DNA of 64,000 nucleotides from Methylobacterium sp. Leaf91 (GCF_001422815.1 NZ_LMMP01000002.1:130011-194010); one strand, 5' to 3'. Numbered from the stretch's first letter, positions 9,234 to 19,741 are shown. The notes: generated by a model not told the origin, from the sequence alone. Numbers and translations: made by a program.

Positions 9234-9540
9234 GGCCGATATCGTATCATGGCGGCGGACGCTGCGCTCCGCGACGCACGCGCCGGGATCGCCCCGAGAC
9301 CCGGAGTGACCGAACCGGCCTCTCGTTTGTCATCCGCGAGGGGCTGCTATACAGCCCCGGTCCATCGATCCGCCCGGCGGAGGTGAAGGCAGCGAGACCT
9401 ACCGACGTGATGGTCCGCCATCCTCCCGGTCCGGTGGGGCCGAGGGTGGCAAGCGCCCGATCCGTCATGGATCTGTCACCGCCGGCGGCGAGAGACGGTT
9501 GGTCGAGACGCCCGATCGAGGCGGCCGAGGAGAGAGCCTG
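9234..9540. other. Divergent intergenic region, importer operon / ugd
   Basis: About 307 bp of high-GC sequence between two divergently transcribed units; it must hold both promoters. I see no open frame with coding character, no B12-box-like element and no clear sigma-70 hexamers. A GGAGAG ribosome site for the gene at 9,541 lies near 9,530-9,535. Confidence 0.5.
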
Positions 9541-10857
9541 ATGAAGATCGCGATGATCGGCGCGGGGTATGTCGGCCTGGTCTCCGGTGCGTGCTTCGCC
9601 GATTTCGGCCACACGGTCTGTTGCGTCGACAACGATCCGGCCAAGATCGAGGCGCTCGAGCAGGGGCGTATCCCGATCTTCGAACCGGGCCTCAACACGC
9701 TGGTGGCCGACAATGTCCGCCAGAACCGGCTGACCTTCACCACCGACCTGACGAGCGCGGTCGCCGCCGCCGACACGGTGTTCATCGCGGTGGGTACGCC
9801 GTCCCGGCGGGGCGACGGCTTCGCCGATCTCTCCTACGTCTATGCGGCGGCCCGTGACATCGCCGCAGCGCTCACCGGCTATACCGTGGTGGTGACCAAA
9901 TCCACGGTTCCCGTCGGCACCGGAGACGAGGTCGAGCGCATCATCCGCGAGGCGCGGCCCGATGCCGATTTCGCCGTGGTGTCGAACCCCGAATTCCTGC
10001 GCGAAGGCGCGGCGATCGGCGATTTCAAACGGCCGGACCGCATCGTCATCGGGGCGGACGATGCCCGCGCGGCCAGCGTCATGAACGAGGTCTACCGCCC
10101 GCTCTATCTCAACCAGGCGCCGATCCTCGTCACTGGCCGCCGCACGGCGGAACTGACGAAATACGCCGCCAACGCGTTCCTCGCCACCAAGATCACGTTC
10201 ATCAACGAGATCGCCGATCTCTGTGAGCAGGTCGGTGCCAACGTCCAGGAGGTCGCGCGCGGCATCGGCCTCGACAATCGCATCGGCTCGAAATTCCTGC
10301 ATGCGGGGCCGGGCTATGGCGGCTCCTGCTTCCCGAAGGATACCCTGGCGCTGGTGAAGACCGCGCAGGATTGCGGCACGCCGATCCGGCTCGTGGAAGC
10401 GGTGGTCGCCGTCAACGACCAGCGCAAGCGGGCGATGGCGCGCAAGATCGTCACCGCCTGTGGCGGCTCGGTGAGGGGCAAGACCATCGCGCTCCTCGGC
10501 CTCACCTTCAAACCGAATACCGACGACATGCGCGACGCGCCGTCCCTCTCCATCGTCGCCGGCCTGCAGGATGCCGGCGCCCGCATCCGCGCGCACGACC
10601 CGGAGGGGATGGAGGGGGCCCGCGCGCTGATGCCGGACATCGCCTATGCGGACGACCCCTATTCCTGTGCCGAAGGGGCGGACGCCCTCGTCATCGTCAC
10701 CGAGTGGAACGCCTTCCGCGCCCTCGACTGGGCGCTGCTCGCCGAGAGCATGGCCGCACGGGTGGTGGTTGACCTGCGCAACGTCTACCGGGGCGAGGAC
10801 GTGGCCCGCCACGGCTTCCACTATGTCGGCATCGGCGTGCCGACGCCGGAGGCGTGA
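9541..10857 (+). CDS. ugd: UDP-glucose 6-dehydrogenase family protein
   Basis: A 438-aa enzyme of the UDP-glucose/GDP-mannose dehydrogenase family. The start at 9,541 gives MKIAMIGAGYVGLVSG with the dinucleotide-binding GxGYVG, and a GGAGAG site lies just upstream. Also visible are KSTVPVGTG, the segment NPEFLREGAAIGDF, and the catalytic cysteine C263 in GPGYGGSCFPKDT, followed by a C-terminal domain with LTFKPNTDDMRDAPS. It oxidises UDP-glucose to UDP-glucuronate with NAD in the cytosol, supplying exopolysaccharide or lipopolysaccharide synthesis. No polysaccharide genes adjoin it. Length and motifs match UDP-glucose rather than GDP-mannose enzymes. Confidence 0.9.
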   Translation: MKIAMIGAGYVGLVSGACFADFGHTVCCVDNDPAKIEALEQGRIPIFEPGLNTLVADNVRQNRLTFTTDLTSAVAAADTVFIAVGTPSRRGDGFADLSYVYAAARDIAAALTGYTVVVTKSTVPVGTGDEVERIIREARPDADFAVVSNPEFLREGAAIGDFKRPDRIVIGADDARAASVMNEVYRPLYLNQAPILVTGRRTAELTKYAANAFLATKITFINEIADLCEQVGANVQEVARGIGLDNRIGSKFLHAGPGYGGSCFPKDTLALVKTAQDCGTPIRLVEAVVAVNDQRKRAMARKIVTACGGSVRGKTIALLGLTFKPNTDDMRDAPSLSIVAGLQDAGARIRAHDPEGMEGARALMPDIAYADDPYSCAEGADALVIVTEWNAFRALDWALLAESMAARVVVDLRNVYRGEDVARHGFHYVGIGVPTPEA

Positions 10858-10870
10858 ACCGCCCGCGGGA

Positions 10871-11875
10871 TCAGAGGATGAAGTCGCTCGCCTGAAGGCC
10901 GCCGACGATGGCCTTCAACAGGATCTGGAAATCCGCCCGTCCATTCCCGTCGACATCGCCTTCGAGGAACGTGGAGCTTCCGGACACCCGCATATGCAGG
11001 TCTCCGGCTTGGGCAAGGGCGGCATCGCCGATGAAGGTGAAGCCCTGGTCGCCCTCGGCACCGGTCACCGCCTGGATCGCCGAGAGGTCGATCCGGTCCT
11101 GGCCCAAAGCAAAATCCGTGATCGTGTCGTAAGTCTTGCCGGCAAGGCTGTCCGAGATGGCCCAGAAGGCGAAGGTGTCGTTGCCGACGCCGCCCGTGAG
11201 CGTATCCTTACCCGCGCCGCCCACGAGGATGTCGCCGCCACCGCCACCCTTGAGCTTGTTCGCCGCATCGTTGCCGAGAAGCACGTTGTCGAGCGTGTTG
11301 CCGGTGCCGTTGATGGCCGCGTTCCCCGTCAGGGTCAGGTTCTCGATGAACTGCTTACCGAGGGAGAAGGACATGGAGGCTTCGACGCGGTCGCTGCCCG
11401 CCATCGGACGCTCGAACACCCGGTCGCCGATACTGTCGACGATGTAGACGTCGTCGCCACCGCCACCGGTCATCGAATCCGCCCCGGCATAGCCATCGAG
11501 GAGATCGGCGTATTTCGATCCGGTGAGGGTGTCGTCGCCCGAGAGAATCGCGGCCCGAACGCTCCCGGCATCCTGCTCGCGATAGAAGAGGGCTTGTTCG
11601 GCCGTGATGGCGAGCCCCTGGATCTCCAGGAGGGTACTGGCGCCGTAGAACAGGGTGACGCCATTGGTCACGCCCGTGACGGGGTAGGGGCCGGCCTCGT
11701 AGGAGAACCCGGAGCCGACGATGTCGAAGAAGATATCCTCGCTCAGCGAGCCGCGAAAACCCGTCTCGACCTGATGGGAATAGCTGACCTGCTCGTCATA
11801 CGAATAAATGTCGATCGTATGCGCATCCAAAGGCAGCGAGGATTTGATCGTAACCACGGACGCGTTCTCCATCAC
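10871..11875 (-). CDS. RTX-type calcium-binding secreted protein
   Basis: A 334-aa protein with no N-terminal signal peptide. Residues 1-105 are unrecognised. RTX nonapeptides then appear in two groups: DTLTGSKYADLLDGYAGAD and GGGGDDVYIVD near 110-145, and GGGGGDILVGGAGKDTLTG with GVGNDTF near 210-235. The C-terminal hundred residues, TITDFALGQDRIDLSAIQA onward, resemble the M10/serralysin C-terminal secretion region. RTX repeats fold as a calcium beta-roll outside the cell, and such proteins leave through a type I secretion system. No secretion genes are adjacent. It converges with ugd, with 13 bp between stops. Confidence 0.85.
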   Translation of the reverse strand: MMENASVVTIKSSLPLDAHTIDIYSYDEQVSYSHQVETGFRGSLSEDIFFDIVGSGFSYEAGPYPVTGVTNGVTLFYGASTLLEIQGLAITAEQALFYREQDAGSVRAAILSGDDTLTGSKYADLLDGYAGADSMTGGGGDDVYIVDSIGDRVFERPMAGSDRVEASMSFSLGKQFIENLTLTGNAAINGTGNTLDNVLLGNDAANKLKGGGGGDILVGGAGKDTLTGGVGNDTFAFWAISDSLAGKTYDTITDFALGQDRIDLSAIQAVTGAEGDQGFTFIGDAALAQAGDLHMRVSGSSTFLEGDVDGNGRADFQILLKAIVGGLQASDFIL

Positions 11876-12023
11876 CTTGCCCGCCCGTTCCCCGAGAGGA
11901 GCGGGCGGTGTCGATGATGTGATTGCAACCGAAACCTGAGAAAGGCTTAAGGCCGAGCATCCGCCCTGTGGGCGGAGCGGTCGGTCGCCGCAGCATGACG
12001 CTGCAGTTCATCCCGAGCGGTAC

Positions 12024-12052
12024 GCCGCCTCCGAGCCTTACCTGGAGGCGGC
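12024..12052. terminator. GC-rich hairpin after the CoA transferase gene
   Basis: Nine-base perfect inverted repeat GCCGCCTCC / GGAGGCGGC with an 11-nt loop, 5 bp past the stop of the minus-strand CoA transferase gene. There is no clear T tract on either side, so it may act as an RNA-stabilising hairpin or a weak terminator. Confidence 0.45.
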
Positions 12053-12057
12053 ATTTC

Positions 12058-14034
12058 TCACGCCGCCGCGTCGATGGCCGTAGAGGCGCGCCGCACCTTG
12101 CGGTCCATGCCGTCGAGGAAGGCATGAGCGTCTTCCTTGCGCTCGAAGACATGCGGGGCGAGGCCGCGATTGTTGAGCGCTTCTTCCATCTTGAGACGCA
12201 GGAAGGCGCTCGTCGCGTAGCGCGTGGTGGTGAGATAGTAGTTCGCCGACAGGTATTGGATCATGCTGGCGTAATCGTCGTACAGGTTCTCGTTGATGCG
12301 GAACCCGTCATGGTTGACCACCGAGTTGACCCGCTGGCCGGCCTTCTTACAGGCATCGACCAAGACCTTGCGCAGGTCGTCGATGTCGCTCTTGATGCGG
12401 GCGTGCCAGCCTTCGAGGTTGAGGAAGAGGATGTTGCGCTCGGCGTCGTAGCTGACCCGTTCCGGCAGGTTAAGGTTGAGGAGGTCCGAGAGCAGTTCCA
12501 TCGGCTCGTCCCGGAACAGTCGGGCATCCATCTGCGCCGGGTGCTTGATGATCGGCGTGAAGCCCATATGGGGCAGGATATCGCGCTCGATATCGATGCC
12601 CGGTGCCACCTCGATGAGTTCGAGCCCCTCGTCGGTGAGCTGGAAGACGCAGCGCTCGGTCACGTAGATCACCGGCTGCGACCGCTTCTGCGCATAGGGA
12701 CCGCTGAAGGTGATCTGCTCCACCTGCGGCAGGAACTTCTGCGAGCGTCCCTCGGTGACGATCTTCAGCTTGCCGTCTTCGATCGTGGTCTCCAGGCCGC
12801 CCACGGTGAAGGTGCCGGCGAAGACCACGCTCCGCGCGTTCTGGCTGATGTTGATGAAGCCGCCGCAGCCGTTGAGCTTGCCGCCGAACGCACTGGTGTT
12901 GACGTTGCCGTGCTGGTCGCACTCGGCCATGCCGAGGCAGGTCATGTCGAGACCGCCGCCATCGTAGAAGTCGAACATCTGGTTCTGGTCGATGACGCAA
13001 TCGGCATTCGTCGCCGCGCCGAAGCTCGACCCGGACGCGAGCACGCCGCCCACGGCCCCGGCCTCTGTGGTGAGGGTGATGTAGGGCGTCACCTTCTCCT
13101 CGTTGGCCACCGCCGAGATGCCCTCGGGTGCGCCGACGCCGAGATTGACCACGCCGTTCGGCGGCAATTCGAAAGCCGCGCGGCGGGCGATGATCTTGCG
13201 GGCGTCGAGCTTCATCTTCTTCATGCCGCTCACCGGCACGCGGATCTGGCCGGCCAGCGCCGCGTCGTGCTGCACGCCGTAATTCATGCGGTGCATCTCT
13301 GGCTCGGCCAGCACCACGCAATCGACGAGGATGCCCGGCACCCGCACGTCCTTGGGCAGCAGGAAGCCGTCATCGACGATGCGCTCCACCTGCGCGATGA
13401 CGATGCCGCCATTGTTTCGCGCGGCCATGGCCTGGGCCAGGCAGTCGAGGGTGAGAGCCTCCTTCTCGAAGGAGATGTTGCCGGCCGGGTCCGCCGAGGT
13501 GCCGCGGATGAAGGCGACGTCGATCTTGGTGGCGGTGTAGAACAGCCATTCCTCGCCATCGACCTCAACGAGCTTGACGATCTCGTCCGTCGTCACCTCG
13601 TTCACGCGGGCGCCGCCATGGCGCGGATCGACATAGGTATGCAGGCCGACCTTGGAGAAGAGGCCGGGCTGGCCGGCGGCGCAGGCGCGGTAGAGCTGCG
13701 AAATCACGCCCTGGGGTAGGTTGTAGCCGACGATCTTGTTGTCCTGGGCGGCCTTGGCCACTTTCGGCATGCGGCCGAAATTTGCGGCGATGACACGCTT
13801 CAGCAGGCCCTCGTGGTGGAGGCGGCCGGTGCCGAGGCCTTTGCTGTCGCCGGCGCCGGCGGTCATGATCAGGGTCAGGCCGCGCGGGGCGCCCGTGTCG
13901 ACGAAGCGCTTCTCCAGGGCGGCATGGAGCGCCTCCGGGATGCAGCTCTGGACGAACCCCGTCGTGGTGACGACGTCGTCATGCCGGATGAGGGCGATCG
14001 CCTCCTCGGCCGTGATCACCTTATTTTTCTTCAT
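12058..14034 (-). CDS. Fused acyl-CoA:acetate/3-ketoacid CoA transferase (YdiF family)
   Basis: A 658-aa protein with both CoA-transferase halves in one chain, as in YdiF and propionate CoA transferase. The N-terminal half starts MKKNKVITAEEAIALIRHDD and includes TTTGFVQSCIPEALHAALE. The second half contains GVVNLGVGAPEGI and the probable catalytic glutamate in TTEAGAVGG, followed by DFYDGGGLDMTCLG. These enzymes move CoA between short-chain acids through a glutamyl-CoA thioester. At 658 residues it is longer than the usual 520-530 aa; about 110 C-terminal residues after the transferase fold are extra. It is a single-gene unit. Confidence 0.85.
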   Translation of the reverse strand: MKKNKVITAEEAIALIRHDDVVTTTGFVQSCIPEALHAALEKRFVDTGAPRGLTLIMTAGAGDSKGLGTGRLHHEGLLKRVIAANFGRMPKVAKAAQDNKIVGYNLPQGVISQLYRACAAGQPGLFSKVGLHTYVDPRHGGARVNEVTTDEIVKLVEVDGEEWLFYTATKIDVAFIRGTSADPAGNISFEKEALTLDCLAQAMAARNNGGIVIAQVERIVDDGFLLPKDVRVPGILVDCVVLAEPEMHRMNYGVQHDAALAGQIRVPVSGMKKMKLDARKIIARRAAFELPPNGVVNLGVGAPEGISAVANEEKVTPYITLTTEAGAVGGVLASGSSFGAATNADCVIDQNQMFDFYDGGGLDMTCLGMAECDQHGNVNTSAFGGKLNGCGGFINISQNARSVVFAGTFTVGGLETTIEDGKLKIVTEGRSQKFLPQVEQITFSGPYAQKRSQPVIYVTERCVFQLTDEGLELIEVAPGIDIERDILPHMGFTPIIKHPAQMDARLFRDEPMELLSDLLNLNLPERVSYDAERNILFLNLEGWHARIKSDIDDLRKVLVDACKKAGQRVNSVVNHDGFRINENLYDDYASMIQYLSANYYLTTTRYATSAFLRLKMEEALNNRGLAPHVFERKEDAHAFLDGMDRKVRRASTAIDAAA

Positions 14035-14546
14035 CGACCGGTCTATCCTCAGAGCGCCTCCCGCATCCCGGCCCTAACGCAAGTGATATTTTGCATAATG
14101 CCGTGGATGAGGAAGTCTTGTTTGGCGCAGGCAGCGTAAAGATACGGTCCAGTTTTCGCAAGGGTCCGGTCTAGCGCCAGTCGCGGCGTTCGCGTCTTGT
14201 TGCAGTGCAGCGTTAGCCCGAGTTTTCATGTCCGGACTGCCGGCATTTCCAGTGATCAGTGAGGATTGCGTCTAATCCTGAGGGCTCGGCGTCATTGGTT
14301 GAACACTTGTGCGGTGCGGGAAGGTCGAAAGTATTCAACATTTCGAATTTTGGTGGCGATTCGTTCCACCGTTGTCGGTCCCAACCTCGTGTCTCTCATT
14401 CGAACGCACGACGTTGGGGCGGTTCGTCGCTGGTCCGCGTTCGTCACGAGAGCTTGCCTTGCCGGGAGCCGCCGGGTGACGCAGGCTCGGGGATGCCGGT
14501 CCTTGGCCTCGACCGGTGATCCCCCCAACGAAACCATAAGTCGTCG
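14035..14546. other. Divergent intergenic region, no gene seen
   Basis: About 510 bp between the CoA-transferase and bestrophin genes, which diverge. Short frames exist but have no homologous look, no ribosome sites and no signal peptide. The sequence is less GC-rich than its flanks around 14,240-14,400. It must carry both promoters; I cannot place them. Confidence 0.5.
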
Positions 14547-15467
14547 ATGATCGTCCGTTCGCGTCCCAATCTCATGGCGGTGCTTTTCACGCTCCAGGGC
14601 TCGATCCTGCCGCGGGTCGCGCTGAAGGTGAGTTTCATCACCGTGGCGGCCATCGTCGTCGTGGCTGTCGAGCGGGCTTGGCCCCATCCTTTCCCGATGA
14701 GCGCGGGGATCGGGCCTTTCACCCTGGTCGGGCTGGCTCTCTCGATCTTCCTGAGCTTCCGCAACGGCGCCTGCTACGACCGCTGGTGGGAGGCGCGCAA
14801 AGCCTGGGGAACGCTGATCCTCGAAGCGAGGGCGTTCGCCCGGCTCCTGATGGCGCTCCTGCCCGAGGAGCGGCACGACGCGTTGCGAAGCCGCGCACTG
14901 AAACGCGTGATGGGCTTTGCCAAGGCCCTCCACGCGCAAATGCGGCGCGAGGACGAGGTGGCGGCCGCAACCCCCTGGCTGTCCGAGGCGGAGGCCGCGC
15001 CCCTTCGCGACCGCCCGAGCATCGCCGACGCCGTGCTCGTGCACCTCACGGCCGATCTCGGACGAACACAGCGGGCCGGTGCTCTGACCGACATCCAGTT
15101 CGGCTTCCTCGAGCAGAAGATCGCGGCTCTCGGCCAGGTCCAGATCGTGTGCGAGCGCATCCAGGGCACCCCGCTGCCCTTCGCCTATACCCTGCTTCTC
15201 TACCGGACGGCCTGGATCTACTGCCTGCTCCTGCCCTTCGGTCTGGCGGGCACGCTGGGCTGGGTGACGCCGCTCGTGACGGCACTCGTCGCCTACACGT
15301 TCTTCGGCCTTGATGCCCTCGGAGACGAGTTGGAGGACCCGTTCGGCACCGAGCCCAACGATCTCCCTCTCGACGCGCTGGTCCGCGTCGTGGAGGGGAT
15401 CGTCCTCGACGCATTGGGTGAACCCGCGCCGCCGCCTCTCGCGCCGGAGGGCTTCCTCCTGCGCTGA
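14547..15467 (+). CDS. Bestrophin-family membrane protein (YneE/UPF0187)
   Basis: A 306-aa protein beginning MIVRSRPNLMAVLFTLQGSI. Family features are SIFLSFRNGACYDRWWEAR near residues 70-90 (the conserved RxNxxYxRWWE-like region), hydrophobic segments near 30-48, 60-78 and 215-255, and the C-terminal DALGDELEDPFGTEPNDLPL acidic loop that matches the calcium-clasp region of eukaryotic bestrophins. Bacterial homologues form pentameric ion channels in the inner membrane. The start ATG at 14,547 is the first in frame and fits family length. No partner gene is adjacent; it converges with the asparaginase gene. Confidence 0.88.
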   Translation: MIVRSRPNLMAVLFTLQGSILPRVALKVSFITVAAIVVVAVERAWPHPFPMSAGIGPFTLVGLALSIFLSFRNGACYDRWWEARKAWGTLILEARAFARLLMALLPEERHDALRSRALKRVMGFAKALHAQMRREDEVAAATPWLSEAEAAPLRDRPSIADAVLVHLTADLGRTQRAGALTDIQFGFLEQKIAALGQVQIVCERIQGTPLPFAYTLLLYRTAWIYCLLLPFGLAGTLGWVTPLVTALVAYTFFGLDALGDELEDPFGTEPNDLPLDALVRVVEGIVLDALGEPAPPPLAPEGFLLR

Positions 15468-15490
15468 GACGTGGCGCGAGCGGTGGAGGC

Positions 15491-16987
<1,497 letters not shown>

Positions 16988-17455
16988 ATGGTCGACGCTC
17001 CGGAGGAGCATACAGGCTCCACGACGGACCCTTTGCTGCTCGATAATCAGCTCTGTTACGCCCTCTACGCTGCCGCTCACCGGATCACCCGGTCCTACCG
17101 CCCGATGCTGGAGCGGATGGGGCTGACCTACCCGCAATATCTGGTCCTCCTCGTCCTCTGGGAGACCGACGGTGTCACGGTGTCGGATATCGGTCGCCGG
17201 CTGCGTCTCGATTCCGGAACCTTGACGCCCGTTCTCAAGCGGCTCGAAACCGCAGGTTTTCTGATCCGTCACCGGCGACAGAGCGACGAGCGCGAAGTCG
17301 AGATCCAACTGACCCAGCAGGGGCGCGACCTGCGGGCCGAGGCACGGCTCGTGCGGGAATCGGTGATGTGCCAGCTCAACATGTCAGAGCCGGAGGTGCA
17401 GGCTATGCGGGCCGACCTGAACGCCCTGATCGAGAACCTGAGCGTCGCCGGCTGA
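16988..17455 (+). CDS. MarR-family regulator, OhrR-like
   Basis: A 155-aa winged-helix regulator. I chose ATG 16,988, which gives MVDAPEEHTGSTTDPLLLDNQ. The frame is open far upstream but without family resemblance. C23 in DNQLCYALYAAAHRITRSY sits where OhrR proteins keep the peroxide-sensing cysteine. The recognition helix region is VTVSDIGRRLRLDSGTLTPVLKRLE, and the wing HRRQSDEREVEIQLT follows. OhrR represses an organic-hydroperoxide reductase gene (ohr) and lets go when its cysteine is oxidised. No ohr gene is next to it in this window, so the regulon is probably elsewhere, or the protein has another role. Confidence 0.85.
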   Translation: MVDAPEEHTGSTTDPLLLDNQLCYALYAAAHRITRSYRPMLERMGLTYPQYLVLLVLWETDGVTVSDIGRRLRLDSGTLTPVLKRLETAGFLIRHRRQSDEREVEIQLTQQGRDLRAEARLVRESVMCQLNMSEPEVQAMRADLNALIENLSVAG

Positions 17456-17459
17456 AGGC

Positions 17460-17481
17460 CGTCTCCGGCATAGCGGAGACG
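17460..17481 (+). terminator. Hairpin after marR
   Basis: Inverted repeat CGTCTCCG / CGGAGACG with a 6-nt loop, 5 bp after the marR stop. It has no T tract. Likely a terminator or 3' stabilising hairpin. Confidence 0.4.
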
Positions 17482-17852
17482 CCGTTCGGTCTGCCGACCG
17501 TCGTGGTCGCACTGTCACAATCGCGCTGTACGCTCCGTTCCCATATCATCTTATTATCCTATGCTATCGATATGGTTTGCCGGATAAGTTTTACCTTGAG
17601 GTAAGCGTTCATTTACCGTTAAAGGCCGGCCACGTCCGGCATCGTGCCATGCGGCGCATCGGGTCTTCCCTTTCTCTCCGCCTGCCCGTTCCCGCGTGCC
17701 GGTCCTCACGCCACAGGGCAGGGGTGCTCGATGACCTGGTTGTCGAAAGTTCCGAATTTGATCGTCGAGGCAGGGAAGCGGCCGGCCGCTGAACTCGAAC
17801 CGATCGCGTGCGGAACCATCGAACCCATGCGGCATCGCGGCGTTCCCCTTCC
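17482..17852. other. Intergenic region upstream of Nudix gene
   Basis: About 370 bp with a local AT-rich patch near 17,540-17,600 that could hold a promoter for the Nudix gene. Short frames are present but none looks like a gene. Confidence 0.45.
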
Positions 17853-18341
17853 ATGAGTTCAGCCCTGGTGGAGAGTGAGACGGAGCCCCGGCGTCAGGTC
17901 GGCGCCTTGCCGTTCCGGCGTCTGTCGGATGGTGGGTTCAAGATTCTCCTGATCACCTCACGGGAGAGCCGCCGCTGGGTGATCCCGAAGGGCTGGCCGA
18001 TGAAGGGGCGCAAGCCCTACGAGGCCGCTGCGCGCGAGGCCTATGAGGAGGCCGGGCTTCTAGGCGAGATCGGCAAGAGGCCGCTCGGCTTCTACCTCTA
18101 TGAGAAGCGGCTCAAGAGCCGTGATTTCGTACTCTGCCAGGTGAAGGTCTTTCCTCTGGAGGTCCGCAAGCAGCTGAAGCACTGGCCGGAACGGGGCGAG
18201 CGCGAGGATCGCTGGTTCACACCCTCCGACGCGGCCGAGGCTGTCGCCGAATCCGGCCTCGCCGGTATCATTCGCGCGGCGTGCAAAAGGGACACAGGGC
18301 TGCTTGTTTCACCAGCAACGATCAAAGGCGGCGAGAAGTGA
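17853..18341 (+). CDS. Nudix hydrolase
   Basis: A 162-aa protein beginning MSSALVESETEPRRQVGALPFRR. The Nudix box is partly canonical: IPKGWPMKGRKPYEAAAREAYEEAG ends in the REAYEEAG catalytic helix, but the upstream glutamate of the GX5EX7RE pattern is replaced, as in many diphosphoinositol-polyphosphate-type Nudix proteins of Hyphomicrobiales. The family cleaves nucleoside diphosphates linked to another group, with magnesium, in the cytoplasm. Substrate cannot be read from the sequence. It is the last gene before tRNA-Thr, with 60 bp between. Confidence 0.85.
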   Translation: MSSALVESETEPRRQVGALPFRRLSDGGFKILLITSRESRRWVIPKGWPMKGRKPYEAAAREAYEEAGLLGEIGKRPLGFYLYEKRLKSRDFVLCQVKVFPLEVRKQLKHWPERGEREDRWFTPSDAAEAVAESGLAGIIRAACKRDTGLLVSPATIKGGEK

Positions 18342-18401
18342 TTGCCAAGCCGCGTTCGATCCGCTAACTCCCCGCTCGTCGCCGACGCGTCGCGACGATC
18401 G

Positions 18402-18476
18402 GCTGCTGTAGCTCAGTGGTAGAGCACCTCATTGGTAATGAGGAGGTCGACAGTTCAATCCTGTCCAGCAGCACCA
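18402..18476 (+). tRNA. tRNA-Thr (GGT anticodon)
   Basis: A complete cloverleaf: acceptor stem GCTGCTG pairs with CAGCAGC, discriminator A, encoded CCA. The anticodon stem CCTCA/TGAGG frames loop TTGGTAA, so the anticodon is GGT, reading ACC and ACT threonine codons. The T-arm carries TTCAATC. The character of the genes changes right after it, which makes its 3' end the likely integration site of the accessory region to the right. Confidence 0.96.
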
Positions 18477-18809
18477 TTTTAACTGCGTCATTACAGCGAC
18501 TTAGACATCAGCATCGAAGTGGTGAGCTTTGACGCAGGTTGGTCGGTGACCACCGGGTGACCACGCTGTTAAGACCTAGGACACATGATCGCTGCTGACA
18601 TCGAGCTGCCAAGCCGGGAAGTGTGGCTGGAGCCAATTGCCGGTTTTTTTTCGGGCCGCTAGCGTCTTATGACCCATGCAGATTGCATCCTGCCGTATCG
18701 GCATTGGGAATAGCGGTTGCAGCCAACCGCAACGGTCTCCGGCAACGTGCATAGGGTTAGGGGCCATGATGCCGTTGAGGCGGTCATCATCTCCTTAAGG
18801 ACGTGAACG
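18477..18809. other. Junction region downstream of tRNA-Thr
   Basis: About 330 bp between the tRNA and the SRAP gene. I found no integrase, and no second copy of the tRNA 3' end within the window that I could recognise by eye. Two similar short stretches occur in opposite senses around 18,628-18,645 and 18,715-18,730 (GGCTGGAGCCAATTGCC and GGTTGCAGCCAACCGC-like). No gene is supported. A ribosome site CTCCTTAAGGACG precedes the gene at 18,810. Confidence 0.45.
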
Positions 18810-19463
18810 ATGTGCAACCTCTACAGCTTGGTCACGTCACAAGCGGAGATCCGTGAGGCGTTCGGTGTCGAGGAGGACCGCATCGGCAACCTGCCGAGGA
18901 TGCCCGGCATCTTCCCCGACCAGATGGCGCCCATCGTGCGGATCGAGGATGGCAGGCGGGCCCTCGAGATGTTTCGGTGGGGCATCCCTGGACCGAAGCA
19001 GTACGGGGAGCATCCCGTCACCAACATCCGGAACGTGAAGAGCCCGCACTGGCGGCCTTGGCTTAAGCCGGAATATCGCTGCCTCGTCCCGGTGTCCTCT
19101 TTCAGCGAGTATGCAGATACCAAGCCGAAGAAAACGCCTACGTGGTTCGCCCTCAATGACGACCGGCCGCTCTTCGCCTTCGCCGGCATCTGGCGCCCCT
19201 GGACCGGCGTGCGCGGCACCAAGGCCGAGAACCCAGACAGGGAGGAGGCCGAGCACTGGCTGTTCTCGTTCCTCACCTGTGATGCGAATGGGATCGTCGG
19301 CCCGGTCCATCCGAAGGCCATGCCGGTCCTGCTGACGACACCGGAGGAATGGCGGACGTGGCTTGAGGCGCCGACAGAGGTCGCCCTTGAGCTACAGCGC
19401 CCGCTGCCTGACGCCATGATGAAGGTGGTGGCGACAGGCGCGCGGCGCGATCCGGCAGAATAA
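18810..19463 (+). CDS. SRAP-domain DNA-protein crosslink protein (YedK/HMCES family)
   Basis: A 217-aa SOS-response-associated peptidase. The protein starts MCNLYSL; removal of Met exposes the catalytic Cys2, which forms a thiazolidine crosslink with abasic sites in single-stranded DNA. Other family landmarks are the FRWGIPGP segment, the arginine/asparagine region TNIRNVKSP, the glutamate in FSEYA, and the late HPKAMPVLL, which supplies the catalytic histidine. The protein shields abasic sites during replication. SRAP genes are frequent on mobile islands and plasmids; here it is the first gene after the tRNA. Confidence 0.92.
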   Translation: MCNLYSLVTSQAEIREAFGVEEDRIGNLPRMPGIFPDQMAPIVRIEDGRRALEMFRWGIPGPKQYGEHPVTNIRNVKSPHWRPWLKPEYRCLVPVSSFSEYADTKPKKTPTWFALNDDRPLFAFAGIWRPWTGVRGTKAENPDREEAEHWLFSFLTCDANGIVGPVHPKAMPVLLTTPEEWRTWLEAPTEVALELQRPLPDAMMKVVATGARRDPAE

Positions 19464-19516
19464 GGATCGCATCGCGGCCGGCCTGGTGGTGGGACCAAGC
19501 CGGCCGGGAAGCCGTC

Positions 19517-19741
19517 TTAACGGGCCGAGGCTTCTGCATCGGCCACAAGGCGCCGGGTCGCGGGGGCACGCGGGGTCAGGGACGGCGTGGTCGTCAGCTC
19601 GGTAGCCGGACGAACCGATGCCGTGACGCGAGCCTGTTCACGGTAGAGCGTCGGCGTGATGTTGACGCGATCCTCAGCCATTGCCGTACCGGTCAGAATG
19701 ATGGCGGCGAAAGCGGCAAGAATGATTTTACGGACGGTCAT
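19517..19741 (-). CDS. Small exported protein, 74 aa
   Basis: The protein begins MTVRKIILAAFAAIILTGTAMA, a clear Sec signal peptide with probable cleavage after AMA. The mature part is about 50 residues rich in Thr, Arg, Ala and Pro and ends ADAEASAR. No cysteine, repeat or known domain is visible. It converges with the SRAP gene (53 bp between stops) and diverges from the nuclease gene. Similar short 'signal peptide plus disordered tail' proteins are common in Methylobacterium; function unknown. Confidence 0.6.
   Translation of the reverse strand: MTVRKIILAAFAAIILTGTAMAEDRVNITPTLYREQARVTASVRPATELTTTPSLTPRAPATRRLVADAEASAR

Noticed and set aside
9234-9540. Cobalamin riboswitch upstream of the ABC importer
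   Set aside because: No B12-box-like sequence or matching helices could be found on the minus strand.
9247-10821. Minus-strand frame opposite ugd
   Set aside because: Shadow; no motifs, and it spans the divergent promoter region.
11923-13719. 598-codon plus-strand frame opposite the CoA transferase
   Set aside because: His/Val/Glu-rich antisense artefact; the minus-strand gene has all family motifs.
18576-18767. Minus-strand frame with two similar WLQP-FP segments
   Set aside because: The similarity comes from two short related DNA stretches; no ribosome site and no coding pattern.
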